DNA of 30,233 bases, from the NCBI GenBank assembly GCA_900547165.1, contig URFZ01000020.1, positions 1-30,233 on the forward strand, written 5' to 3'. The notes under the pieces are model-generated. The model was not told the origin of the DNA. It saw only the letters and a list, made by a program, of their open reading frames with translations, and ran no database searches. This stretch comes from an uncultured Eubacteriales bacterium. GTDB lineage: Bacteria; Bacillota; Clostridia; Oscillospirales; UBA644. Below, one piece after another: positions 1-7,607 of the stretch (positions are counted from its first letter, which is position 1; every line of letters starts with the position of its first letter). Made by a program: the position numbers and the translations under genes.

Positions 1-25
1 TAGGGCTTTGCCCGAAAAGGAAAAA

Positions 26-44
26 CCACCCGCTATGCGGGTGG
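26..44. terminator. Hairpin, likely two-way terminator, upstream of trkA
   Basis: An 8-bp perfect inverted repeat (CCACCCGC, loop TAT, GCGGGTGG) has five A on its left and an AT-rich, T-containing run on its right. It can therefore terminate in either direction. It probably ends a gene lying left of the window. A shorter GGGC-TTT-GCCC hairpin lies at 3-13. No gene is visible before trkA. Confidence 0.7.
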
Positions 45-101
45 ATATTTATTTTCTTTCAGGAAAAAAGCGGAAGACATTCCGAAATATCGCCGTCTTG
101 T

Positions 102-130
102 TTGACATTCGGCATAAAAAGTGATATAAT
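102..130 (+). promoter_or_regulatory. Sigma-A promoter of trkA
   Basis: TTGACA at 102-107, a 17-base spacer and TATAAT at 125-130, with TG at 122-123 giving an extended -10. Both hexamers match consensus, so strong constitutive expression is expected. The predicted start of transcription is near 137, leaving an ~80-nt leader before trkA. Confidence 0.85.
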
Positions 131-216
131 GACGACATCGAAAAAAAATCTGCCCGCAAACACAGCATATACAAGCATATACAACGTGGGCAATTCTCAC
201 AGGAGAAAAACAAGAA

Positions 217-1572
217 ATGAAAGTTCTTATCATAGGTCACGGCAAAGTAGGCTCCGCCATTGCGGAAAACCTTGCGCAGGACAACAATGACGTAACGGTA
301 ATAGAAAACAGAAGCGAAGTTATGGCTTCTCTGCCGCAAGACCTGCCGTACAGGGTCATAAAAGGCAACGGCGCCTGCATTGAAATACTGCGTGAAGCCG
401 GCATAGAAAATGCAGATGTGCTCATTGCGGCTTCCCCGCATGACGAGCTCAATGTGATTGCCTGTGTTATAGGCAAAAAACTCGGTGCAAAATATACCGT
501 AGCACGCCTGCGCAACCCCGAATATTCTTCGCAGATTGTATTTATGCACAACGAATTCGGGCTTACATTTTCGATCAACCCCGACAATTCCGCGGCGGAA
601 GAGATATCGGGAATTGTCAGATTTCCCTCTGCCGCAAAAATAGAAAGTTTCTCAAACGGACTTCTTAACCTTGTCGAATATACCATTCCGCAGGAAAGTT
701 CACTTGTCGATCTTCCGCTGTCCGATATTTACGGCAAATATAAAGTCAAAGTTCTGATATGCTTCGTTGAAAGAGAAAACGAGGTATTCATTCCCACAGG
801 TGCGACCTGCTTGCAGACGGGAGACAGAATCGCGCTTGCGGCTGACACACAGAGCATAATTTCGTTTTTCGGGCTTTTGAGCGCAAAGAAAAAGCCGATA
901 AAAGCCGTAACGATAGCGGGCGGCGGCAGAATACCGCATTATCTGATAAAGTCGCTTCAAGCCCTGGACACCAATATAACAGTAATAGAAAAAAGTCCCC
1001 GTCTGGTTGAAAAACTCCGTGCGGCATACGATAAGATAAACATCGTAAATGCAGACCCGACGGATAAAGAAGTTCTTAAAACCGCAGATGTCGGAAGCGC
1101 CGATGCGTTTGTATCGCTGACAGAAACAGACGAAGAAAACGTTATTATGGCAATGCACGCAAAAGCGCTCGGCTGTGCCAAAATAATTGCCGTGACCGAT
1201 CAGCCGAGTTATTCGGGAATACTGAAAGATTCGGGAATAGACAGCATTATAATGCCGAAATTGCTCACAGCGGACAGAATACTGCAATTTGTAAGATCAA
1301 AAGAAAACGCGCGCGGAAGCGGAGTTGAAACGCTTTACAAACTCGCGGAGGGAAAGGTCGAAGCTATTGCTTTCAAGGTCAAAAAAGCAGCCGATTTCAT
1401 CGGCAAACCGCTGAAAGACCTTTCGCTTAAAAAAGACCTGCTTATAGGCGCTGTCATCAGAAAAAATTCAACGATAATTCCAGACGGTAACGATACCATG
1501 GAACTCGGGGACGAAGTTGTAGTTATAACCACGCAACACGGACTTAAAGACGTGTCGGAAATAATCAGATAG
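217..1572 (+). CDS. trkA: TrkA-type potassium uptake regulator, two RCK units
   Basis: This is the cytoplasmic nucleotide-binding subunit that gates a TrkH/KtrB-type K+ channel. At 451 residues it has the usual TrkA length, with two RCK_N/RCK_C units. The first Rossmann motif is GHGKVG (residues 7-12), with acidic E30 at the end of strand 2 as expected for NAD(H) binding. The second unit starts near residue 231 with GGGRIP, where the last glycine of GxGxxG is lost, so this site may bind nucleotide poorly. Each RCK_N is followed by a C-terminal RCK_C segment (about 140-225 and 370-451). The start has AGGAG at 201-205, 11 nt upstream. The gene is monocistronic: consensus promoter before it, terminator after it. 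The partner channel gene is not in this window. Confidence 0.93.
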   Translation: MKVLIIGHGKVGSAIAENLAQDNNDVTVIENRSEVMASLPQDLPYRVIKGNGACIEILREAGIENADVLIAASPHDELNVIACVIGKKLGAKYTVARLRNPEYSSQIVFMHNEFGLTFSINPDNSAAEEISGIVRFPSAAKIESFSNGLLNLVEYTIPQESSLVDLPLSDIYGKYKVKVLICFVERENEVFIPTGATCLQTGDRIALAADTQSIISFFGLLSAKKKPIKAVTIAGGGRIPHYLIKSLQALDTNITVIEKSPRLVEKLRAAYDKINIVNADPTDKEVLKTADVGSADAFVSLTETDEENVIMAMHAKALGCAKIIAVTDQPSYSGILKDSGIDSIIMPKLLTADRILQFVRSKENARGSGVETLYKLAEGKVEAIAFKVKKAADFIGKPLKDLSLKKDLLIGAVIRKNSTIIPDGNDTMELGDEVVVITTQHGLKDVSEIIR

Positions 1573-1606
1573 TTTAATTCAGCCGAAATATAAACAAAAA
1601 ACGCAA

Positions 1607-1633
1607 CGGGAACCGCAGAAAAAGCGGTTCCCG
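1607..1633. terminator. Two-way terminator between trkA and the Dabb gene
   Basis: A perfect 10-bp stem (CGGGAACCGC / GCGGTTCCCG) with loop AGAAAAA. A T-run follows on plus and an A-run precedes it, which becomes a T-run on minus. It serves both convergent units. Confidence 0.9.
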
Positions 1634-1650
1634 ATATTTTTTATCTGAAA

Positions 1651-1935
1651 TTATATTTCAAAATCAACGGCATAGCGGGCTTCTCGGATTTCTTTACAGA
1701 GAGACGAAGCAGCAACATGACGTGGGTCATTCTTATATGTTTCAAGATCTTCGAAAGAATCGAAAGTCATAATCAGAACCGCATCACAGTTATCTTTCCC
1801 GTAGTAATTGACACCTATTTCCATCGAACGAATAACGTCAATTTGTCCGCGCAATGATTCCAATGCATCGAGAAAACGTTTCATTTCAACTTCTTTTCCC
1901 GGCTTGAACTTCCACATAACAACGTGCTTTATCAT
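1651..1935 (-). CDS. Dabb (stress-responsive A/B barrel) domain protein
   Basis: This 94-residue protein is a single Dabb domain, a dimeric ferredoxin-like alpha/beta barrel. The diagnostic opening (MIKHVVMWKF) and the strand VLIMTFDSFEDLETYKNDP are seen, followed by the terminal helix (HVAASS...IREARYAVDFEI). Bacterial members are mostly uncharacterised, so no substrate is proposed. The start is supported by GGGGAG about 7 nt upstream. It is the last gene of the minus-strand unit beginning with the SGNH hydrolase at 3265 and ends just before a strong terminator. The gap to the preceding small gene is 18 bp. Confidence 0.85.
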   Translation of the reverse strand: MIKHVVMWKFKPGKEVEMKRFLDALESLRGQIDVIRSMEIGVNYYGKDNCDAVLIMTFDSFEDLETYKNDPRHVAASSLCKEIREARYAVDFEI

Positions 1936-1953
1936 TTTGAAACTCCCCTAAAA

Positions 1954-2142
1954 TCATTTTTTACGAAGCGCTTTTTTAATATAATACGATGTTTTTTCAA
2001 CTATAACTTTTTCGGCTTCCTGTTTCAGCGTATAATCCGAAACGTGCGGAGCGTCTTTTTTGACAATGAATATCGCCTCTTCAAAAAGTCTGCTGCCTGT
2101 ATTTTTAATAATGTAAACGCTCTTTTTTCTGCCTTTTATCAT
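1954..2142 (-). CDS. Small basic protein of unknown function (62 residues)
   Basis: I do not assign a function. The chosen start (ATG at 2142, protein begins MIKGRKKSVYIIKN) has GGGAG at 2153-2157, 10 nt upstream. The frame stays open to 2214, but that would overlap the preceding hydrolase and has no better ribosome site. The protein is lysine/arginine-rich, with a predicted beta-strand (VYIIKN), an FEEAIFIVKKDA segment and a C-terminal amphipathic helix (EAEKVIVEKTSYYIKKALRKK). Short proteins with this general layout are common in Clostridia, which is recollection rather than a search result. It lies 55 bp after the SGNH hydrolase and 18 bp before the Dabb gene, probably in their operon. Confidence 0.7.
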   Translation of the reverse strand: MIKGRKKSVYIIKNTGSRLFEEAIFIVKKDAPHVSDYTLKQEAEKVIVEKTSYYIKKALRKK

Positions 2143-2197
2143 CGTTGCCGTTCTCCCGAAAGTTTTATGAGAACAGTATATCCGTGATAAACGTTTT

Positions 2198-3265
2198 TTA
2201 TTCCGCTGAGGCAAATACTTCCGAAAAAGTCTGTGCGTACATACGGATAAGCATATCGTTCGGGTGATTTATGTTATTTGCCGTCATATCCCAATACTTT
2301 TTGCGTTCAAGCGTTTCGGCATGAAGTGCGGTCATCGGAACAACGGTCAATTTTGAACCGTATCTGTCGGCAAGTTCATAAAGTTTTTTGAGACGTTCGT
2401 GGTGGCATTTCACATCCTGCGCATAATGGTTGCCCTGACAAACGGAAACGGTCACGATTTCACATTCGGGGTATTTTGCCCAAACCTTTTTGCTTATCTC
2501 TTCAACTATGTTTTCAAACTCTTCGGGAGTGGTTTCAGGACCGTTGTTTCCGCCGAAAGCTATAACGAAAAGATCAACATTTGCCACATCTTTCCATGCG
2601 TTGTCAAACTCCGAAAGCCCCCATTCGACACGGGTTCCGCCGACTGCCTTATTCACGGAAGTTACGTCGCAACCGTAGTCTTCGCGAAGAGTATCGCAGA
2701 CCATTTCAGCCCACGACGGCATAAAAGGCTCGATTTCAAGCATTTTTGAGCAGTTGCATCCAACGGTTATGCTGTCTCCCCAAAAAGCGACTGTAAGAGG
2801 TTTTTGCTCTTTCAGATTCTGTGCAAGACGCGGTAATTTATGAGGGAGAATGACGGGTTTGTACACGTTTTCGTTTACGGCGTGCTCGTATGTAACGGCT
2901 ATCTGTCGGTCAACAAGAAGAGTTCCCTCTGTATAAAGAATATAACCGCCCTCGGAAAAATGCGCATTAAGACCGTCGTTCGGCGCTTCCTGAGGGTTGT
3001 ATACAGACCACGGAACATGCGGCATAGAAGAATTTTTCGGGATTATCAGTTTTCCGTCGAGGACAAACCAATCCGTTCCCTCTTCATATATTTTCTTACC
3101 GCCGAAATCAGTCACCGTGATAACCTTTTCGATGTCATACAAAAGCGTTATCGTTATATTTCCGTCGGAATCCGTAATCCCGGGATATTCGACTACAAGA
3201 GCGGTCTCATTGAGAACCGTATTTCCCTTTCTGAAAGGTCTTATATATTCTGTTCTGTCATACAT
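2198..3265 (-). CDS. Cytoplasmic SGNH/GDSL-family hydrolase
   Basis: This 355-residue protein probably hydrolyses an ester such as an acetylated sugar. Residues 1-150 form a beta-rich N-terminal domain of the kind seen in two-domain carbohydrate esterases. The SGNH core runs from about 155 to 350: block I GDSITVG with nucleophile Ser165, block II Gly209/Gly210 in AVGGT, block III GGNN (238-241), and block V NINHPND with His334. The usual Asp three residues before the histidine is Asn331; I recall this N-x-x-H-P form as common in the subfamily. There is no signal peptide, so it should act inside the cell. GGAGG lies 8 nt before the start. It is the first gene of a unit with its own promoter (3292-3320). 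Confidence 0.88.
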   Translation of the reverse strand: MYDRTEYIRPFRKGNTVLNETALVVEYPGITDSDGNITITLLYDIEKVITVTDFGGKKIYEEGTDWFVLDGKLIIPKNSSMPHVPWSVYNPQEAPNDGLNAHFSEGGYILYTEGTLLVDRQIAVTYEHAVNENVYKPVILPHKLPRLAQNLKEQKPLTVAFWGDSITVGCNCSKMLEIEPFMPSWAEMVCDTLREDYGCDVTSVNKAVGGTRVEWGLSEFDNAWKDVANVDLFVIAFGGNNGPETTPEEFENIVEEISKKVWAKYPECEIVTVSVCQGNHYAQDVKCHHERLKKLYELADRYGSKLTVVPMTALHAETLERKKYWDMTANNINHPNDMLIRMYAQTFSEVFASAE

Positions 3266-3291
3266 GGCAAAATCCTCCGTTTCACCACTAT

Positions 3292-3320
3292 ATAATACAA
3301 CAAAACAGAGCCATTGTCAA
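3292..3320 (-). promoter_or_regulatory. Promoter of the SGNH hydrolase unit, overlapping a stop codon
   Basis: On minus, TTGACA (3315-3320), a 17-base spacer and TATTAT (3292-3297). The TGA stop of the DUF4358 gene (3317-3319) lies inside the -35 hexamer. The predicted transcription start is near 3285. This splits the two SGNH genes into separate units. Confidence 0.75.
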
Positions 3321-3760
3321 GAAAAATACCGTGACAAAAGTTGCTTTACATCATCATCTTCACTCACGCAATAATAACAGTACAAACCGTCCGTCCGAAC
3401 TACGGTTTTTTCCAATTTTGCAAACTCCGACGGGACGTAATCGCGAAAAGCGGAGCGCTGTTCACGCAAATGCGCATTGACCGCAGACACGATATTTACC
3501 AGCCCCGATTCGTCATAAGCCTTAAAAACGGCTATTTCATCGGCTCGCTCGCCCGACAGGCTGACAAAAACGGCACACGCATCGAAATCAGCCTCCGACA
3601 GATTGAAATATGACGGAATCTCGCTTTTCGGAACTTGCACAAAACCGACAGAAAGCGTAACAACGTCGTCACTCATTGCGGTCAAACTCACGTTTTTACC
3701 TGAATTTGAACAAGAACAAAGCATTAACGAACAAAACAGAATAATCAGAACTTTTTTCAT
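3317..3760 (-). CDS. DUF4358-type lipoprotein
   Basis: This 147-residue protein has a lipoprotein signal peptide: KK, a hydrophobic core and lipobox L14-C-S-C17, with Cys17 as the lipidated residue. The mature part fits DUF4358: an acidic segment, then DEIAVFKA, a helix with REQRSAFRDYVPSEFAKLEKT, and the final strands GLYCYYCVSED. Function is unknown for the family; it should sit on the outer face of the membrane. Its ATG overlaps the stop of the upstream SGNH hydrolase (ATGA), so the two are translationally coupled and probably act together. I recall such pairs often sitting with an MBOAT acyltransferase; none is present here. Confidence 0.8.
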   Translation of the reverse strand: MKKVLIILFCSLMLCSCSNSGKNVSLTAMSDDVVTLSVGFVQVPKSEIPSYFNLSEADFDACAVFVSLSGERADEIAVFKAYDESGLVNIVSAVNAHLREQRSAFRDYVPSEFAKLEKTVVRTDGLYCYYCVSEDDDVKQLLSRYFS

Positions 3761-4704
3761 TGTTTCACCCCATGATATAAAAGATAATCGACCCAGCGTT
3801 CATACGCTTCGGGCATCAAATGACAATAATCGTCGCTTGAAAGTGAAGTTGCAAGATAACCGTTACTGTCTTTGAGCACATCTGCAATATCAAGAAAGGC
3901 ACAGTTTGCTTCCTTTGCGAAAGCGGCAAGACTTTCGTTGTATTCGTCGATTTTTGCATTATACAATACTTGTTTTTCTCCGTAAAGCGTTATCGGAGTT
4001 ATCGACTGAATCGCAATTTTGACATCGGGAATCGCTTTTCTCAAATTTTCGACGAGTGTCTTGTAATTTGCGATATATTCATCGACGGAAAATTGTCCGA
4101 CATCGTTCAGTCCGAGGCAAATATATACCTTTTTTGCGCCGTATGACGAGCATATATCCTGCGGCGGTGTTCTTACTCCGTTGAAATAACGATGTATGCT
4201 TTCTTCTCCCGCAGGAGCAACCGCTGTTGCCGCACCGTAACTGCCGACGCTTATAAACTTTGCATTGCCGAAGTAATCTGTTTCCGCCTGTCGCTTTTCG
4301 GTCACGAATTTTTGCAGACCGAGAGTAACGGAATCTCCTATGAAAACCGCGTCGTTAAAGTCTTTCCACGATTGTTTTTCGGTAACGGGAGCGACAAGCG
4401 CTTTGAAAGACTCGGAACGCTCCGTTTCAGGCAGAGGAAGAGAATACTTGTCCCTCGGACAGGTCTTATCTGGATCTGCATCCTGTGCTTCCAAACGCGA
4501 AAAAACATATTTATATTGTTCATCGTTTTCGGAAAAATCGCTGTTTCCCTGTGAAGTTTGTTTAGCCGAATTATTCGTGGGATTATCGGGAGTCAACGGC
4601 TTGTCCGCGTCCGTACTGCCGGAGCACAGAAAACCGCTCAACACATAAAGCCCGACAACAACGAGTGCCAGCACGATTTGAGTTATCAGATTTTTTCTTC
4701 CCAT
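3757..4704 (-). CDS. Membrane-anchored extracellular SGNH/GDSL hydrolase
   Basis: This 315-residue protein has one N-terminal transmembrane helix (about residues 7-27) and then a low-complexity Asn/Thr/Ser/Asp-rich linker (30-65) typical of a wall-spanning stalk. The catalytic domain follows: FIGDSVTLG with Ser125, block II Gly154 in SVGSYG, block III GLND (198-201) and block V D292-Y-C-H295. All four SGNH blocks are intact, so it should be active, most likely as an esterase or transacylase on cell-envelope glycans. GGAG lies about 10 nt before the start. It overlaps the DUF4358 lipoprotein gene by 4 bp. A separate promoter for it is not obvious; a terminator hairpin lies just upstream at 4730-4768. 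Confidence 0.88.
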   Translation of the reverse strand: MGRKNLITQIVLALVVVGLYVLSGFLCSGSTDADKPLTPDNPTNNSAKQTSQGNSDFSENDEQYKYVFSRLEAQDADPDKTCPRDKYSLPLPETERSESFKALVAPVTEKQSWKDFNDAVFIGDSVTLGLQKFVTEKRQAETDYFGNAKFISVGSYGAATAVAPAGEESIHRYFNGVRTPPQDICSSYGAKKVYICLGLNDVGQFSVDEYIANYKTLVENLRKAIPDVKIAIQSITPITLYGEKQVLYNAKIDEYNESLAAFAKEANCAFLDIADVLKDSNGYLATSLSSDDYCHLMPEAYERWVDYLLYHGVKQ

Positions 4705-4729
4705 ATTTTTTCATCTCCGTAAACAAAAA

Positions 4730-4768
4730 ATGAGCGGCAGAATATTACATAAATATTCTACCACTCAT
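4730..4768 (-). terminator. Terminator of the amidohydrolase gene at 4808
   Basis: A 17-bp stem (arms 4730-4746 and 4752-4768, 5-base loop) is complete on minus only, through two U-G pairs; on plus these are C-A mismatches. The minus transcript then runs into TTTTTTGTTT. Strand polarity therefore assigns it to the minus-strand gene ending at 4808. Confidence 0.85.
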
Positions 4769-4807
4769 AATGAAAAAATATTGTCTGATTTTAAGCGCGA
4801 AAAATGA

Positions 4808-5620
4808 CTATTTGGCGCGAGAAATGAGACTTAAAGCATTTTTATAGAGAATTTTCTCCGTCAAATCCTGCGAAAGTCCGAGTTTTTCGATATTCGTCAG
4901 TTCATATTCGGGAGTCCACATCGGGAAATCCGACGCGAACAGAATCCTGTTTTCGTCATGCTTTGCTATCATTTTTTTCGGAAGAGAAAAGTCCGACATC
5001 ATACCGAGAGTGCTTGATGTGTCAAAATAATAATTTGTTCCGCACAAATACTCGTAAGCGGATTCCCATTCGCTGTAACCGCCGAAATGCGCGGCAACCG
5101 CTATCAGGTCGGGAAAACGGTCTATAACCTTGCGCAGTTGCAACGGGTTTGAATAATGATACCTCTTGTCCCCCGCATGAAAAACAATGGGCATTCTGTA
5201 AGTCTGCGCATATTCGTATACAACGTCCATTCGAGGGTCATCTACCGCGAATTTCTGAAAATCAGGGTGGAATTTTAAGCCGAATATGCCGTTTTTTCTG
5301 ATATATTCAAGTTCGTCTTCGATATTTTCCATATCGAGATGAACGGTTCCGAACGGAACAAATATATCGGGATTGTTTTTAACCGTCGCTATCAAGAAAT
5401 CGTTTATCCCGCGAACCTGCTTCGGAACGGTCGCAACACTCAAAATGAATGATTTGCAGACACCCGCCTTTTGCATATGTTCTTTCAGCGTTTCCGCCGT
5501 TCCGATGCTCTCCATGGGATAATCATAAAAAGCACCTACTGCGGCGGTTGCCTTTGCAGCAATTTTTTCGGGATAAATATGCGTATGAGTATCAATTATT
5601 TTGCCTTGACAATTAAACAT
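4808..5620 (-). CDS. Amidohydrolase-2 family metal-dependent hydrolase or decarboxylase
   Basis: This 270-residue TIM-barrel enzyme belongs to the Amidohydro_2 group. The metal and catalytic positions can be read in order: H12-T-H14 at the end of strand 1, K116/H118 in GLKFHPD, His148 in VFHAGD, His178 in AHFGG and Asp231 in FASDFP. The family includes uronate isomerase-like, aminocarboxymuconate decarboxylase-like and orotase-like enzymes, and the substrate cannot be told from sequence. It starts 78 bp after the tsf stop. The tsf terminator (5639-5668) ends only about 18 nt before this ATG, so it is expressed by readthrough or from a promoter I could not identify. A weak AAGGA ribosome site is present. 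A second member lies at 23655. Confidence 0.85.
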   Translation of the reverse strand: MFNCQGKIIDTHTHIYPEKIAAKATAAVGAFYDYPMESIGTAETLKEHMQKAGVCKSFILSVATVPKQVRGINDFLIATVKNNPDIFVPFGTVHLDMENIEDELEYIRKNGIFGLKFHPDFQKFAVDDPRMDVVYEYAQTYRMPIVFHAGDKRYHYSNPLQLRKVIDRFPDLIAVAAHFGGYSEWESAYEYLCGTNYYFDTSSTLGMMSDFSLPKKMIAKHDENRILFASDFPMWTPEYELTNIEKLGLSQDLTEKILYKNALSLISRAK

Positions 5621-5638
5621 TTTGATTCCTTATGCAAA

Positions 5639-5668
5639 AAGTCCCACGCCGTTTCCGACATGGGACTT
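5639..5668 (-). terminator. Terminator of rpsB-tsf
   Basis: On minus, a 13-bp stem (two U-G pairs) is closed by a GAAA tetraloop and followed by TTTTT. The hairpin sits between the tsf stop and the amidohydrolase start, so it may act as a partial terminator that sets their relative expression. Confidence 0.9.
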
Positions 5669-5698
5669 CATTGTCCTTATATTCTGTTTACAGAAAAA

Positions 5699-6595
5699 TT
5701 ACTTGGAAGCCATCTTCGCAACTTCTGCCGCGAAGTCGTCTTCTCTCTTCTGCATTCCCTCGCCTCTTTCATAGCGAACGAAATCAACGATTTTCGCATC
5801 GCCCTTGGAAGCAACATACTGACCCACTTTGAGACTGTCATCAATGAAGAACTCCTGGTCAACAAGGCAAGCTTCGCCGAAGAACTTCTCAAGTTTTCCG
5901 GGAACCATCTTGTCTCTGATAATATTTTCGGGTTTCTTCGCATTTTTGGGATCGTTCTTGATCTGCGCGATAACTATCTCGGTCTCATGCTCGAGTTCGG
6001 CAGCGGGAACCTGGGTTCTGTCAACGAATCTCGGGCTCATGGAAGCAACCTGCATTGCAACCTTTTTGCCGCAGTCAGCGTCAAATTCTTTATCAAATTT
6101 GACAACAACTCCGATCTTGCCGTGGTCATGGATATAAGAAGCACAGTTGCCTTCGATTCTTACAAATCTTCTGACGTTCATGTTTTCACCGATAACAAGA
6201 ATCATTTCTTTTCTCTTGTCTTCAATGGAACCGTCAAAACCGGGGTAAGCACAAGCCATAAGAGCGTCAAGGTCAGCCGGATTTTCTTTTGCAACAACTT
6301 CCGCAATGGTGTTTGCGAAAGTGGTGAACTTTTCGTTCTTTGCAACGAAGTCGGTCTCGGAGTTAACTTCAACCATAGCGGTAACGTCAGCGCCGTTGTA
6401 TATTGCGATCGCGCCTTCGGCAGCGATTCTGTTTGCCTTTTTGTCAGCAGCCGCAAGACCCTGCTCGCGGAGAAGAGTTACAGCCTCTTCCATATCGCCC
6501 TCTGTCTTTACGAGAGCTTCTTTGCACTTCATCAGACCAACGCCGGTTCTCTGTCTGAGTTCGTTGACCTGTTTGGCGGAAATAGTAACTGCCAT
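5699..6595 (-). CDS. tsf: Translation elongation factor Ts
   Basis: EF-Ts exchanges GDP for GTP on EF-Tu. The 298-residue protein starts with the UBA-like helical domain (VNELRQRTGVGLMKCKEAL) and carries the TDFVAKN motif (residues 81-87) that inserts into EF-Tu. Two further core subdomains follow, the second with the conserved ASMSPRFV stretch. Length and layout are normal for non-proteobacterial EF-Ts. GGAGG lies about 10 nt before the start. It is 21 bp downstream of rpsB and shares its promoter, as in nearly all bacteria. A strong terminator follows. Confidence 0.98.
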   Translation of the reverse strand: MAVTISAKQVNELRQRTGVGLMKCKEALVKTEGDMEEAVTLLREQGLAAADKKANRIAAEGAIAIYNGADVTAMVEVNSETDFVAKNEKFTTFANTIAEVVAKENPADLDALMACAYPGFDGSIEDKRKEMILVIGENMNVRRFVRIEGNCASYIHDHGKIGVVVKFDKEFDADCGKKVAMQVASMSPRFVDRTQVPAAELEHETEIVIAQIKNDPKNAKKPENIIRDKMVPGKLEKFFGEACLVDQEFFIDDSLKVGQYVASKGDAKIVDFVRYERGEGMQKREDDFAAEVAKMASK

Positions 6596-6616
6596 AATAT
6601 TTAATCCTCCCTGAAA

Positions 6617-7348
6617 TTATTCAGCCGCAGTTTCGGCGTCTTCCTTTGCGGGAGCGTCGAACTGCTCGCCCTGTTTACCTTCGAGAATTGCGTTCGCCAT
6701 AATGCCCGCGATAAGTTTTACCGCACGGATAGCGTCGTCATTGCCGGGGATAACATAGTCGATTTCATCGGGGTCACAGTTGGTATCAACGATAGCAACT
6801 ATGGGAATATGAAGTTTTCTTGCTTCCGCAACGGCATTTCTTTCTTTTCTCGGGTCAACGATGAAAAGAGCGCCGGGAAGTTTCTTCATTTCCTTAATAC
6901 CGCCGAGGTATTTTTCAAGTTTCTCGATTTCAAGGTTAAGTTTAACAACTTCTTTCTTGGGAAGAAGATTGAACGTGCCGTCCTCTTCCATTTTGCGAAG
7001 CTGCGCAAGACGCTCGATACGGGTCTTGATAGTCGCAAAGTTGGTAAGCATACCTCCGAGCCAACGGGAATTTACATAGTACATTCCGACTCTTTCGGCT
7101 TCTTCCTTAATGGATTCCTGAGCCTGCTTTTTCGTTCCTACGAAAAGAACGCTGTCACCGGCTTCAGCAACGTCACGAACAAACATATACGCTTCTTCAA
7201 CCTTTTTAACGGTCTTCTGAAGGTCGATGATGTAAATGCCGTTTCTTTCGGTGAAGATGTATTCCGCCATTTTGGGGTTCCATCTTCTGGTCTGGTGTCC
7301 GAAGTGAACACCTGCTTCGAGCAACTGTTTCATTGAAACTACTGCCAT
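6617..7348 (-). CDS. rpsB: 30S ribosomal protein S2
   Basis: This is a small-subunit protein of 243 residues from the ATG at 7348 (MAVVSMKQLLEAGVHFGHQ). The frame stays open upstream, but AGGAGG 9 nt before this ATG and the family's normal N-terminus fix the start. Recognisable S2 elements are HFGHQTRRWNPKM, YIIDLQKT, the RWLGGMLTNF motif, and the C-terminal PIVAIVDTNCDPD and VIPGNDDAIRA. The C-terminal tail is short and acidic (DAPAKEDAETAAE). First gene of the rpsB-tsf operon, with a strong promoter and a ~120-nt leader. Confidence 0.98.
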   Translation of the reverse strand: MAVVSMKQLLEAGVHFGHQTRRWNPKMAEYIFTERNGIYIIDLQKTVKKVEEAYMFVRDVAEAGDSVLFVGTKKQAQESIKEEAERVGMYYVNSRWLGGMLTNFATIKTRIERLAQLRKMEEDGTFNLLPKKEVVKLNLEIEKLEKYLGGIKEMKKLPGALFIVDPRKERNAVAEARKLHIPIVAIVDTNCDPDEIDYVIPGNDDAIRAVKLIAGIMANAILEGKQGEQFDAPAKEDAETAAE

Positions 7349-7468
7349 GATACTTTTCCTCCTGAGGTTTTTTCCTCCACCCTGCCTGACGGGGACGACA
7401 GAAATCAGCCGCACCTACCCGAAAGCGCACAGGATGTGTGTTATTTTTTTATCCGCATAATCACGGAC
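7349..7468 (-). promoter_or_regulatory. rpsB 5' leader, possible S2 autoregulatory site
   Basis: The predicted rpsB transcript has a leader of about 120 nt with no coding frame. It is GC-rich in an AT-rich intergenic background. Just before the ribosome site a GAGG/CCTC pair (7374-7377 with 7364-7367) can close an A6 loop next to AGGAGG. rpsB leaders are often bound by S2 in other bacteria; that this leader does so is an inference. Confidence 0.4.
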
Positions 7469-7474
7469 TTGGTT

Positions 7475-7503
7475 ATTATAACATAATATTATACATTTTT
7501 CAA
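7475..7503 (-). promoter_or_regulatory. Promoter of rpsB-tsf
   Basis: On minus, TTGAAA (7498-7503), a 17-base spacer and TATAAT (7475-7480), with TG one base before the -10. This is a near-consensus extended promoter, fitting for a ribosomal protein operon. Confidence 0.85.
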
Positions 7504-7563
7504 GCGCATACCGAGAAAAACTCAACATTTTACATTTTTTTCGGTTTTTACGACCTCAAAAAG

Positions 7564-7593
7564 CGAAAGAGCCGTCCGCAGACAGCCCTTTCG
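7564..7593 (-). terminator. Terminator of deoC-deoB
   Basis: On minus, a 13-bp stem with two G-U pairs and a 4-base loop, followed by CTTTTT. It begins 14 bp after the deoB stop. Confidence 0.9.
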
Positions 7594-7607
7594 GTAATAA
7601 TTGAATA

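Noticed and set aside
5471..6604. A 377-codon plus-strand frame across tsf
   Set aside because: It is antisense to tsf, whose EF-Ts motifs are unmistakable. Long antisense frames arise here from codon bias.
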